Assembly: GCA_026874595.1 (NCBI GenBank)
Contig: CM049306.1
Span: 109,720,142 to 109,784,141, forward strand
DNA: 64,000 bases
Source of the DNA: Sipunculus nudus
Taxonomy: Eukaryota; Annelida; Sipuncula; Golfingiida; Sipunculidae
Reading direction: 5' to 3'
Made by a program: the position numbers and the translations under genes. The notes under the pieces are model-generated. The model did not search any database. It was not told the DNA's origin and worked only from the letters and a program-made list of their open reading frames with translations. Numbering within the stretch: position 1 is the first letter of the stretch; each line of letters opens with the position of its first letter. Of the stretch, positions 36,001 through 51,000 are shown in pieces.

Positions 36001-39000
36001 CCAGCAAAAGCCTATCAAGTCAACATAAGCATCTCCTTTATTATGACATCATTGCCATTGATCATACATTTTGTCCCACTTCCATGATGATGATGTCAAC
36101 TTGACATTGACATCACCATGACAACATTATTCCTTACTAGCAGCCAACAGAAGTATAAAATATTAGAAATCTGATCTGTTTTGTAACTTAAAATTTTACC
36201 AACTAGTACTCTGGGTTCCCTTTTAATACACATATTCAGAAAGCTCAGGCTGTACTCTACACTGAGGCATATGCCATATGGGATCCAGATATATACACCC
36301 TCACATTTTAAAGTGACAATATACCTTTCATTTCATACAAAGGGTTTTACAACAGGACAGAGGCAAGGTTTATCTGGTCCATCTTACACGTGAATCCAGA
36401 GGAGACAATGTGTGCCTCAGGTGGTATCAGGAATCGCCACCAGGGGGTGCTGACTCCTCAGGATGCTTGGTTTTAGACAACATCTTGGTGACCAGCGTGG
36501 CTGAACTGCCCACCAGCTTGCAGGAGGATTTTGACCCGATTGACCCTGGAAGTTGGCTCTTCTTCCCGGGTGGAACAATACAGGTAAGTCTTCCATCTTG
36601 GAACTTAAAATCAGTCTTACAAGGAGTGATATTCCAGCTCTTACTTGAACTGTTAACATTATGACATGGTAAAGGAAAAAATTTGGCACATTCCGAATCA
36701 GTGTAGTAAAAATCATAATTAGGTTGGTTATTTATGATGTATTATAGGTGTTACCATCTGCCTTTCCATTTGCCTTTTGTGTATGTGTATATGTATGCTA
36801 TCAGTGCCCAAGAATATTATCATACTTTGTGCTTGTAGTAAAGATTGCTGTACTTCAGCAGACTTAAACAGATAAATAACATTAACCAGAATCACTGATG
36901 TTCTGTTTATGTTTAATAATTATTTCTTAGGAAAACTTTATACATGACAGTTACAAGCTATCTTTTAATATATTAGCAAATATCTCCTTTTTCCACTACA
37001 GAAATGTAAATCCAAAGGTAACGCTCTGGTGTTGCTAGGAGCAGGAGGTCACACAGTGCATGCCACAACTAGTGATTTAAATCTGATGACAGATGCAGAT
37101 GATGCCATTTTGAAGGAGGCTTTTAATAATGGAAATTCCAGTGGGTAGGTACCTAGTGATGATATCATATCCCTACCTTAGGACATGTCTTCTGTTAGTT
37201 ATAGCATACATTTTATTCAAATCAATTTTACAATTTTGTTCTGAACCTGGAAACAAAAGAATAATCAGTGGATTGTATAACTTGTTAACCAGGCCACCTG
37301 CATGCTCAGAAAGCATTATTTTGCCAATGGTTATTGCCACTTCCTGCATACTTGTTGTCAGAGGCTTTGAGATTATACCAGATAATTGCTGGAAGCTTTT
37401 TCCTTAACAACATTTTGGATATTTTTTATGGATAACAACATTCATGTTAGAATGATATCTGAATTACTGTCAAAATATAAATTGTTTGTCTTGTGATATA
37501 ATTGTAGCTGGCTTGTTGAGAATGGCACTGTCAGTACAGCATGTCAGAAAGTTCCCAGCAGGCCTGCTGCAGTCATGACAGGATCTGGCCTCAGAAAGAT
37601 CTGCACAACTTTCACAGACTTCTCAGAGGCAGCAGTGCTGAAATTCACCATTAATCTTGGTAGGGGTTACAGTTCTGTAACAGTGAGCTGTTATGATGAC
37701 CTTGCAGATGTGATCCTGACATTTATTAGGATGCATTTTATAGTTGCTAAAATGTAAATATGCAATTTTATTACATTCAGTTAACTATTGGTAAAGTATC
37801 AGTACTTGCTTGACGGCATTTATTTTTCTGGATTGTTTCACAGTTCTTTATGAACAGGTGGAGATGGATGTCACTTCAACAGGTCTTCTTCTGGCCCCAT
37901 CACTGTGTACCAGGAAGCTGAAGACAACACCACCATGACACTTCAGGTGCTAAGTCCTGAGCAACTTAAAGTGAGTTCATTGCTTAATAGTTCATTTATG
38001 TGATGTGAAAATCTATACTTTACCCATTTTTTTATAATGCTAGGCTCTGAACAAAATAAAGAAGAAGAAGAACAAAAAATAATGTCTCATCTTAGAACTT
38101 TACTGGATTGATATAGCAACACTACCTTAACCTACTCACTTTAATATACTGTCATTATCTTATATGCAATAGTAAAGGCAGAGGTAAAAAGAATATTCAA
38201 ATTTTGTTTGTTCTCTTTTCTAAAAGTTGTATCATTAATTATTTTAATATTATTATTTTAATTATGTTTATTTTAAATTCAAATTTATTTAAATTATGGT
38301 TTTTAAATATATCCTTTATTACATAAAACACATCCTGTAGAACTACTCATATACCAGTTAGTTATGAAAAAGATTTAGGTTTGATAAATATCACCTGTAC
38401 TTGTTGTCAGTATTTTTTTAAAATTTTTAACATAATTTGAATATTAAAGCATGCTTTTACAAATATTTTCATAACTGATATCAAAACATGTAGTACAGGA
38501 TATACATGTAAATATTCAAGTACATTTTCACAGAGGACCATGTCAGTATCAATCCTAGTTCAGAACATGGGAACCAACAGTAGAATTTGCTGGAGTCAGG
38601 ACAGTCACAGTGGTCAGGATCTGGATGTATGGAGACTGGATAACATCCAGGTCCTTCCCATCATGCCCAGGGACCCAGAACACTTCATCCAGTTCGGTCT
38701 CAACCTGCACTGCAGCTCTAATCACACATCCAACAGGTATGATGACTCAAGTACTTGATAATCATTTCTCGGCTACAGATGGTCCAGAATAATTTGGCGT
38801 GTCTCATTCTTAAGAAGCTTAAGACCGACCACGTCACCCTGCTGCTCAAACAGCTCCATTGGCTTCTTGTCAAGTGCCGTATACAATAAACAATTGCTGT
38901 TTTTGTTTACCGCCGTTTTTATGACTCACTTCCATCATATTTGACTGAAAAAATAATAACCTATCGGACTTTAAGTACGCTGCGCTCGGCTGGCGGAAAT

Positions 39001-42000
39001 CTTCTTACAGTACCAAAGTGTAATATGAAAATCGGTGAACGTTCCTTCCGTTTCATAGCCCCAAAAGTTTGGAATTCACTTCCTATATCACTTAGAAAAT
39101 CTCCAACTCTTGTATCATTTAAAACTAATTTAAAAACATATCTCTTTTGTCAAGCTTTTGGTAATTAATATCCATTTTTTTCTGAGTCAGGCACAGGGAG
39201 TAGATTTCCATGAAATAGTGAGTATGTGTGTGTGTGAATTGCGCTGTGAGTCCGACCAATGGAGAATTTTGGCGCTATATAAATACTATATATTTTTGTA
39301 TCTGCCAAAACAGAGTTTTGCGGATACTATGTTTTCAGCCAGACGCCGCTGCCGTGTAGGTGTCCGGGGAACTCCTCCGTAACTGCTGGGCGGAATTTTA
39401 CGAAACCCGGGATTATGTTGGGGTCACATGTGAACTGCTGCGCCCCAATTTTGTTTTGACCTCTGACCTTTCCTCTCTCCAGTGTGTCCATCTGTTCGTC
39501 TGTTTTGATACATTAACCCACATATCTCGGGAACCGTTTGACCGATCTGGAAAAAAATTTTGCACAAATGTAGCCCTTGGATAGCTTTATAACGTACATA
39601 AAAAATGGTGGCGCCACCTGCAACCATTTTTGCACAGCGTCCATCTGTTCATCTGCCCTGGGATAAAATCACTCATATCTTTGCATTGGTTGGACTAATC
39701 CACCTGAAATTATGCATGTGTATACATCCTGGACAGCTTTCTTGATTTTATGACAGGTGGCGCCACCTACATATATGTTTACACTGCAGACATCCAGGAA
39801 TACATCTCGAGAACCGTTTGACTGATTGGGCCAAAATTTTGCATGTATTAAGATCTCACATAGCTCTTTATCATACGCAAAATTGGTGGCGCCACCTCAA
39901 CCAATTTTGCATGGCGTTCGTCAGTTTGTCTGCTGTGGGATAAAATCACTCATATCTCGGCACTTATTTGACTTATCTGACTAAAAGTTTGCAGGTTTAT
40001 ACATCTTGGATAGCTTTCTGGATTTTGTGGCAGGTGGCACCACCTACATTTATGTTAACGCTGCAGACATCCAGGCTTATATCTCGGGAACCGTTTGACC
40101 GATTGGGCCTAAATTTTACTTGTCTATAGATCTCACATAGCTCTTTTTCATACGCAAAACTGGTGGCGCCACCTGCAACCATTTTTGCACAGCGTCCATC
40201 TGTTTGTCTGCCGTTGGATAAAATCACTCATATTCTGGCAGTAGTTTGACTTTTAGCATTTGTATACAACTTTGATAGCTTTCTGGATTTTGTGGTAGGT
40301 GGCACAACCTACATACACATTTCGGCTGCAGACATCCATGCTCATATGCAACACACCTCACTCTATTTCCCCTTGCCACTCAAACCATGCCTCACTTCAC
40401 CCGTCCCACTCTGATTTCGGCGGATACACGTAGTTGCTTGTTGACTACCCGTATTCTAGTTATTATTATTATTATAATGCTTGTCATTATTATATAAAGG
40501 GGTTTATCATGTGTACAGTTAGAGTTCTATTTATTTATAAGATGTTGTGTAGACAAACAATACTAACCTTATCCACCTTCTTAGGTGGAGGTAATCAAAC
40601 CAGAATATCACCTCACCAGGGCTGTGTATACTGGAAGAATTTACAGCCCAATTTAGAAGTGTCATAAAGCATGTTTTGTTTCAATTACAGACATAGATAA
40701 TATGTATCTAAGCATTTATTTTGTTGCATATTATTTGGCAGGATTGTGTTAGAATTCTCCAGTGATCATGGGTCCACATGGAGTCTGTTGTTCCCTGATA
40801 AAGATGATCCGTTAAGCCAGGTGTATAGATCCCAGTTTGAGGCAAGTGACTCCACCAGGTAATAAAATTACAGCATTCTTATTAAAGTGACAGGAGATAT
40901 TAAAACAGCTTCATCTGTCTCACTGCTCATAATTCAAGATTTAGACAAATTTGTGTGACTCATTTTTAAAAGAAAAAGTAATTTAAACTTATGAGTCCAG
41001 GATAAATTTGGTCACTTTGCTCTAAGCATGTGAGATTTAACAATATTTATATCACATTGATATACTTACTGTCTTAAACTGTCCTGTTATTCAGTGTGTT
41101 CATTTGGTGTGGTTAAATTTTTAAATGCTCTCACTGTTTGTGCAGCTTATTTGGAGTAAGGTATTTACTAAGATGGTCTGAATTATATGATGGCAGTTAT
41201 TTCTGCAACTTACACTCTGTGAACATCACCCCATGGATGGTGATCCCAATTGTGTTTTAAATAAGTTATATGAAGAGGTGATATTTTTTATTGGGAAATA
41301 AACCTAGCTCTTTATAATTTGTCTTAATTTGGTGATTGTTAATAATTTAAATTATAATGTGTTGATTTGTTTATAATGTGAGTTATTAAGTGATGTGTTT
41401 ATAATGTAAGTTATAACAGGATAATTGTTTTTAATGTGAGTTTATAACATGAGTTATAATGTGTGATTGTTTATAACATGAGTTATAATGTAGTGATTGT
41501 TTATTACATGAGTTATAATGTGGTGATTGTTTATTACATGAGTTATAATGTGGTGATAGTTATTACATGAGTTATAATGTGGTGATTGTTTATTACATGA
41601 GTTATAATGTGGTGATAGTTTTTACATGAGTTATAATGTGGTGATTGTTTATTACATGAGTTATAATGTGGTGATTGTTTTTTACATGAGTTATAATGTG
41701 GTGATTGTTTATTACATGAGTTATAATGTGGTGATTGTTTATAACATGAGGTATAATGTGTTGATTTGTTTATAATGCAAGTTATTAAGTGATGATTGTT
41801 TATAATGTAAGTTATAACAGGATGATTGTTTATAATGTGAGTTTATAACATGAGTTATAATGTGGTGATTCTTTATAACATGAGTTATAATGTAGTGATT
41901 GTTTATTACATGAGTTATAATGTGGTGATTGTTTATTACATGAGTTATAATGTGGTGATAGTTATTACATCAGTTATAATGTGGTGATTGTTTATTACAT

Positions 42001-45000
42001 GAGTTATAATGTGGTGATAGTTATTACATGAGTTATAATGTGGTGATTGTTTATTACATGAGTTATAATGTGGTGATTGTTTATTACATGAGTTATAATG
42101 TGGTGATTGTTTATTACATGAGTTATAATGTCGTGATAGTTATTACATGAGTTATAATGTGGTGATTGTTTATTACATGAGTTATAATGTGGTGATTGCC
42201 TGTACTTTCCAGCTGGTTCAGGAAGACCCTCCCTCTGCCTTACACTGCTCTTGGTCCATTCGTCCGGTTTCGTTGGAGGCAGCTGACTGGTCATGCAGGC
42301 TGGGCTATTGATAATTGTAATGCTTCAACTTTAGAGATGTTATTGAGCAATTAACCTAATAAATCATGGTGTATTGCCATAGGCCTGGTATGACTTATCA
42401 AACTAGGGATATATCAGTCAGTGCAAGTATGATTATCAATGGCTCTGACATGAAGATGTGACCACAACATACATGCAGTGTCTAGTAACTTGTACCATGT
42501 GCAGGTTGATTATTAAGATAGTTCTCACCTTCATTAAAAGGAAAGTGTTAAGAAGTCTCTGTTTAAAGCTTTTAAAATAAAATAAAATGTAAAGGAAAAC
42601 AGCTAGCTGTCAACTCATAAAATCTAAGACTTGATGTTTACATTTCAAACAGTGAAATGGGTACATACATCAGCCCTTACAAAATAATTGTTTCATATCA
42701 TGTTACAGTACTACCAAGAGACGTCAACATTTATTCAATCTGTTGATGAATTTCATATTGAAATTTTATTTATAAGATGATATGTTATTACAAATTAACT
42801 TATATATACTAAAAGCTTAGGCTCATCCATGATTCTGTAATATGGATATCGTCAAAAATATTCAACAAGGAATTTATTAATGGTGCATGTTGGATCCTAT
42901 TTTCGACATACTAAAGCAAATCTCTATTATTCTTGTTTTGTTACAGTGTACATCGGAAGGTGTGTGGTTGGTTGTTATGGCCATGGTGTATGTACAAGGG
43001 ATGGGTGCAAGTAAGTCTGTCAAACAGAATATGTAGATGAACAAGTATAAGTTAATTGTTAAGTGCATTTACTGAGTTCTTGGTTAGGATATTACCACAC
43101 TGATAGTCATACCGTAAAAAAACGCATATACGTCAAGAAATTTGTTCCCAAAAAATAAATCCAAGAAAGGGGAGTCGACTTATGTGCGAGTCTAAGCCTG
43201 AGAGGCAAAATTTTGCACGAACTTAGTCAACTGCCGGCCTGAATGTCTTAACTGATCGACAACTGGATATCCGTTTCCGGCGAAGTCAGGTACACAAGTC
43301 CCCCTTTCGGTCCAAAAATAAAGTCTAATAAGGTTTCTGAATATTTTTTTTTCAGATTTTGACCATTTACGCTGTTCTTTCATTTGGATAATGCATTATA
43401 TTAAAATGTTTGCAATTTACATGGTTGATGACAACCAGGAAATGACCTGCGTCTAGCTATAATGAGCTTCATTCATGGGCGATTAAGTACGAGTGCATGA
43501 GGCATGGGTATTGCGTAATCAGTTGGGATTTTATCCAGGGCATCGGCCCCTGTGTATTTGACATCCAATTATGTTACAGTATTTCCCCACAAAAACAGTT
43601 GGTGCTTGCATAAGTTTGCAAACATGTAAACGGTAAAAGCCTGTGGGCCGTGGTATCTGAACTACAGACAGGTGACAAATGGCTGATTACAGCACCTATT
43701 AGCACTCACTCGATACAGGGATGACTGCCTGTCCCAAGAAGCCCAAAACTAGGTCACGCTGTTCACCTGTGTACTTACACGCGAGGGAAATTATCACTCC
43801 CTTCGGAAGTTCCTACTTAAAAATCACCCCAAATCGTAGTGAATGACTGCGGCCCTGAGTAAAGCTCGGGGGGAAAAAAGACCTAAGTTCAACCTGACAT
43901 CGATATCGCTATGAACAAACAAACACAAAACCTGCAAGACTTAGTCAAAATTAGTACTCCACAGAATGTGAACTATATGATTCATTCACGAAAACTTTCA
44001 TAAAAAAGATAGGAAAATGGAGTTTGATCAAAGAACGACTGACATGTTGTCCACGAGTTGCCCTGGCTTCCCTGTTCTTACTCTGCGGTTCGCTTTGCTG
44101 GATACCTACCCTGCATATATGCAGTTTTATCGCATGTAATTTTTCATTAGTGCGTCCGTCTGTGGAGGCAAGGAAGACCGGAGTTAATTAAAACTTGAAA
44201 AAAAATGTCGTTTACGGCCTTGTGTTTTCTCAGAATGTATAATAAAAATCTCTGATAATAAAATTCCTGCCCTTGATCCATGGATATGACCAAGCTGAGG
44301 ACAACTGACACTGTCACGTGGCCTTTTCAGGCGACTCGCTTGGTCCAAACTTCGCGCGTTCTTTTCAATTTAGATTATATAAAATGTAGAGAAGTCCGCG
44401 ACAGTCCTGTTTTAGAAACACGCTTAAATAGTCATGTTTTTATTGCTATCTGACACAAACAGTCATTAAAAGTTTAAAATAAATGAGCAATGACTGAAAG
44501 TGTGAGAAATCCTTGGCTGTTCTATTATCGCGCACCTGCCGATTCTGGGTGTCAGACGATCTTAATTTCTGCAAAATACTTGAAGTATCGACCTGTTATA
44601 TTTATTAATCTTAGAGTCTTTATGATGCCCAATAACTTTTAAATCGATTGCACAACAAAACAAATGACATTTTTACAGTTAAAAAAAAATTGGAGTGGTA
44701 TGAATGTCAAACACGAGTGGCCAGTCGTACAATTCACCTTTCCCCAGTGGCCTGTAACACTACTCTCGATGGTCACGTATGCTGCTTCAGATCTATTTGA
44801 CCTCCAGAATGGCTTGAACAAATTTTTACCAGATATTTACCATGAAAATTTATACTCGACTTATATGCTATTTTTACGGTAGGCTTATATGAAGAATGAG
44901 TATGTGTCTTTGTGTGATTGCCCATGCGTCTATACATGTAGAAAAACGTGTCACCCTTAAGTGCTGGCTATCTTGTGGATCTTGTTAAATAGATAAAAAA

Positions 45001-48000
45001 TTAAAGAAATTAGCTTGTATATCTGTATTGTAACATAGATGTGCACTATGCTTTTTTGGTGTTAAATAAACCCTAGATTCCAGGTTACCATAAGGTCCTC
45101 ATTACAGGTGTGATTTTGGGTACTCAGGGCCATTCTGTAACAAGACTTCTAGCAAGTTGCCAACTGACTTCATTGAGCTGTTCCAGTCAGGCAGACCTCT
45201 GGGAAGTCACTTTGAAAGAATCCAGGGAGCATCTTTAAATTACAGATGTGGAGTTTTATCCAGCAACAAAGCTGCCGTGTTTTACAAGGATGGACCGAGA
45301 CTTCTTGAAACCATAGTACTAAATACAACATCAAGCAGGTAGACAAAGCTATATAACATCAAGTCTGAAGCCATAATAACTATATGAATGAACTTTAAAA
45401 AGCTGTATCAACCAAATTCAACCAAATACTTACCATCGCTCTTAACTTATATATTACATTTTTGGATATATGTTTATCCTTTGATAGTTTGGGTTAACAC
45501 ATAAAGAAAAAATTTATATATATGTGTGTGTGTGTGATCTGGTGTGAAAATATATATCAGAATATAAGGTGTTCATGCAATATGTGGATTAATTTGTGTA
45601 CAAAAAGGTGTAAATAGTATTAACATGGTGTAAATATGTATGACTTCATGGCAAGTAGAAATAAATTTCGTAAACATTTTCAACATGTATGACTTCGGGT
45701 AGTCAGGATGCATAAATAATTTTCCAGGTTTGAAACATCTGTGTTGAGGTTACACCTGTAACCTTCAGAATTTTGTCCAATTGTAACCCTCGCACAGGTT
45801 CCTGAGATTCAGCATACAGGTGGGGAGTGAGGGACAAGCGATGGGCTGCCTGGGACCAGATGATGAGAAAGAAGCTGTGTTGGTTCAGTCTAGTTGTGAT
45901 GGTGGCATCACCTGGCAGACACTTAAGGTCCTCAGAATTCATGATCACCTACACCCAAGGTGAGCAGCACTTCTAGCTAAACATTCTGTCACGAGCTTCA
46001 GACGTCTTTTAATTTTCTTTAATTAGGTCCTTATGTTGTTTCATGTTGTTCAGATCAATGTTTGCTTTTAATAGATAAAAATTCTCTTAGATGGTATTAT
46101 CTACCAAAAAGTCTTAATAGTTATATGAGCTGTTATAACACTGTTTCACTGTATATCTTTGGTGAAATTATACCATGTCCTAAGATAGGTGTGATGGCTT
46201 GATGTTTATAAGTATTAGTGATACTTCATGAATTAGCCCAGTACTGTGTCAAGCTTACCCTTCCCATGTGTTTAACATGGTTCATGTGTTTAGCATCATC
46301 AAGACTGAGCTTCCTGAAGCTGCAAAGGGGTCCCTGTGTCAGTTGCGCTGGTACCAGCCAATTCACTCAGGGGCGGGCAGAGATGTGTGGGCTCTGGATG
46401 ATGTGAGTCTTACTGGTCGATCCTTTAATGCTCTCATGCCTGAGTTCCAAGCAGGCCAGGCAATGTCAGCTGATGTGGACGTTCACCTTGGAACTGTTGG
46501 TCCTTTCTGTGGCAGGCCTGATGTGCTGCAGTAAGTTACAAGAACAAAATAAAATAATCTTATATAAATAGAAACAAAGATTGCCTCTAGGACCTTTAAA
46601 GTGTATTTACATTTTATGATGGTCAATCAGAATGATAGGAACTTGCAATTTAAACTGTTATATCTTATCTTATCTACTTTTCTTCAAAAGGAATAGATAT
46701 TTATAGGACATTTGCTGTTAAACTATGCAATCTGTAGTATCTCTTGGTCATTATTAACCTTGGTACCCCAGGAATCTTCAACCATGGTTCAGCATTTAGC
46801 TTCTGAGGTATTCGATAAATGCATTTGTCATATTGAATAAGGATATTCATTTCATGACGATTCTGTTATACCAGTATAATGAAACACATAGCTAAGAAAT
46901 CAGTTTTATATTTTAGGTTCAGATCAGATCAAGATGGAGGAGAGGCCAGATACTTAGCCACAGGACCGATGCAGATCGGACCTGATCACATGATACAGTT
47001 TGATTTAGCTATCAGCTGCAGCAAGCATCTTTCACCACATCTTAAGCACAAGATATCACTTGAGTTTTCTGTTGATCATGGCATGCATTGGGAACTGGTG
47101 CGAGATGACTGTCACCCTCCAAACATGTGCTCTGCATATGACTCTCCAAGCATATTTGAAGCTCCACAGTTCAAGAAGTGGAGACGAGTGACAGTCCTAC
47201 TTGAGGAAAATACATGGTATGTGTAGATAAACCTTCAAGTAAAGTAAAATAACCATGAGGGTTCTATTGTAATATAAATCACTAAGCAGATGTAAGCTGT
47301 AAAAGTGATGATTCAGGTGGATTTATGAAACAAAAGTCTCTAAGAAGCAGTCATCTGAGATAAAGGAATGTTTTGTGGTACTCCAGTTGACTGGCCATCA
47401 AGCCATTTAATTGCAGAACAGGTCTCACAGACATTACTGAGAGCTGGCAACTTCTAATGTGCCACCAGACAAGATCATGTAGGATCTTGTGATCTTATAA
47501 ATGCAAGCAGTAGGCCAGTTTTCATCATCAGAACTGATGGTAATGGCTCGTGTACGCTCAGTATCATTGATCATTGGTTTTCTATCCATATGGTATTTCC
47601 TTATTATTATAATCTGGTAAATTGATTATATACAGGATTGTGTGTAAGCATATGTATTATCTCTTATTAATTAATATAAATGTTGTAGGTCCCCGTATAC
47701 CAGATTCAGGTTCCGCCAGTCAAGTTGGACTCCTTCTGACAGCTGGGGGATTACCCACCTCCTCATAGGTCAAAGTTGTCCAGATATGTGTCATGGACAT
47801 GGCCAGTGTGTGGATGGAAAATGCATGTAAGATACTGAAGATTATGTAACAATACAGAAATAAAATCTCCAGCAACAAAAGATTGTGTAATGCTATGATA
47901 CGTTTGTAAATCCTTCCAAATATGTAATATTTAAGTTACCTAAGGTAGGAAAGCTTTTGTTTTATTTAATAACTTTGGCGATGCCACCTGGTCATCCAAG

Positions 48001-51000
48001 GCTGTTTAATATTACCAGTATATAATCATCTCCTTTTACATGATCTTTCACTTTGAGGTCTGAGCCGTGATAAAAGTAACTTTATTTTGTATTATGTAGT
48101 CAGCTGATCTGCCAGTATTATGATGCAAGGGGTACAGAAACAGAAAATGACATCCTTGATATAAAGTGATGTTGTACATTAAATGTTCAAAGCATGGTTT
48201 CTTGAAAATCAACGGGAAATAGATATTTATGTTTTTGGACAGATGAAACTGGAATAGGACTCAGTCTGACTGAAACTATTATATACTACAGCTGACATGC
48301 CCAAGCAAATTTCACAATAACTCCACAAATATTGATGGTAGAAGGTTGGAATAATGAAACTATTTGACAGTATTTTTATGCCCCCGCCACAAAGTGGCCG
48401 GGGCATATAGTTTTACCCATGTCTGTCATTCCGTCCTTCCGTCATTCCGAAATCAAACAGTTGTACGGACTTTTTTTCGCAATGCCTGCAGATATTGGCC
48501 TGATTTTTGGTGTGTGGGCAGATATAGACCAGTTACAGATCAAGTTCGCGTTTCGTCCCAGTTGACCTACTTTTGACCGTTTTACGGCTCCTAAACTTAG
48601 AAAATTTCATGAAAAATAGAAATTTCATGACAAATACACATGTACAGACTTTTTTTCGCAATGCCTGCAGATATTGGCCTGATTTTTGGTGTGTAGGCAG
48701 ATAATGACCAGTTACACATTGAGTTCGCGTTTTGTCCCAGTTGACCTACTTTTGACTGTTTTACGGCTCCTAAACTTAGAAAATTTCATGAAAAATAGAA
48801 ATTTTCATGACAAATACACATGTACAGACTTTTTTTCACAATGCCTGCAGATATTGGCCTGATTTTTTGTGTGTGGGCAGATAATGACCAGTTACAGATC
48901 CAGTTCGCGTTTCGTCCCGGTTGACCTACTTTTGAACGTTTTACGCCTCCTTAACTTAGAAAATTTCATGAAAAATAGAAATATTCATGACAGATACATA
49001 TGTACGGACTTTTTTTCGCAATGCCTGCATATATTGGCCTGATTTTTGGTGTGTGGGCAGATATAGATTAGTTACAGATCAAGTTCGCGTTTCGTCCCAG
49101 TTGACCTTCTTTTGACCGTTTTACGGCTCCTGAACATAGAAAATTTCATGAAAAATATGAAATTTCATGACAAATACACATGTACGGACTTTTTTTCGCA
49201 ATGCCTGCAGATATTGGCCTGATTTTTGGTGTGTGGGCAGATATTGACCAGTTACAGATAGAGTTTGCGTTTTGTCCCAGTTGACCTACTTTTGATTGTT
49301 TTACGCCTCCTGAACATAGAAAATTTCATGTAAAATATAAATTTTCATGACAAATACACTTGTACAGACTTTTCTTCGCAATACCTGCAGATATTGGCCT
49401 GATTTTTGGTGTGTGGGCAGATAATGACCAGTTACAGATCGAGTTCACTTTTTGTCCCAGTTGACCTACTTTTGACCATTTGACGGTGCTCTAACATAGA
49501 AAATTTCATAAAAAAGTGCACATGTATGGACTTTTTTTCGCAGTGCCTGCAGATACGGGCCTGATTTTTTTTGTTGGCAGATAATGACCAGTTACAGATC
49601 CAGTTCTTGTTTTGTCCCAGTTGACCTACTTTTGACCATTTGACTGCTCCTGAACATAGAAAGTTTCATGAAAAATAGAAATTTTCATAACAAATCCATA
49701 TGTACTGACTTTTTTTCCTCAATGCCTGCAGATACCACCCTGATTTTTTATGTGTGGCCAGATAATGACAGTTACAGATGGAGTTCGCGTTTCGTCCCGG
49801 TTGACCTACTTTTGATTGTTTTACGGCTCCTAAACATAGAAAATTTCATATAAGGCAGAAATTTTTATGGAAAATGCACATGTATGGACTTTTTTTCACA
49901 ATGCCTGCATATACTGGCATGATTTTTGGTGTGTTGCTTGATAATGACCCGTTACAGATCGAGTTTGCATTTTGCCCTTGTTGAACTACTTTTGACCATA
50001 AGACACCTCCTGAACTTAAAAATTTTTTCAAAATTTAACAAATGTTTCTTATTTGCCCCAGGCGGGGGCATTCGTGTCGTTCCGACACATCTAGTTATTA
50101 ATAATAATGGACAATCTAAAATGTTATGTTATATATCTTTGCAGATTCCATTCACATGTTCATAGATATATCATGGTTGTTTATTATGATCCTTTCAGAT
50201 GTGATGCAGGTTACCATGGTGACACATGTATCCCCAGCACTGCTCTCCCAAGCAGTCTCAAAGAGAACTTCTCTAGGAAAGACAAAAGTCAGCCTCACTG
50301 GCTGGAAATCCACGGGGGAGATGTAGTTGGACCAGAGGGAGGCTGTGGGACTATACTTTCAGGAGAGTCACTTTACTTTTCACAGGTACATATATCATCA
50401 TGCATCTGCAAATTTTTGCACCTTTGTTATAGTTAATCATGGGATCCCATGCCTTATGAAAATATTTTAAAAAAATATTTGAGAATTTTATATACTTGGT
50501 TCATGCAGTGAAAAAACATGGAAAATTTGCTTCAATTAAAAATGTGACCATGCTCAATGATCTTTTTGCTTAATATAAACAAACAATATGAAACCTTGAG
50601 TATAAAAATGTTTTCTTTGTTTACCGAACAAGAACAAGTGAAAAGTCTGCAAAGCAATACTTGAATATAATTATATGTATCAGGAGAATCAGACCAAAGA
50701 GAAAAGGTTGCATTTAACCAGCATATTCAATGGATGTAGAAAATTGTCATTGAACCCTTTTTTTACACGAAGTACATTGCTTTGGCAGCCATGTTAATTG
50801 TATGTTAAACCAGTCTTCTTTACATAATCATAAATGATATAATTAATGGCAAAATCACCTTTTGGGATAAATAATGTTATTTTAATCTTTCTGTTTCTCA
50901 TCAGAATGGGTTTCGGTCGCTGGTGACCAATGACCTTGACCTGAGGTCTGCAGATTATGTCCAATTTTACATTCAAGTAGGAGGGCCTGGGAATCAGCAC

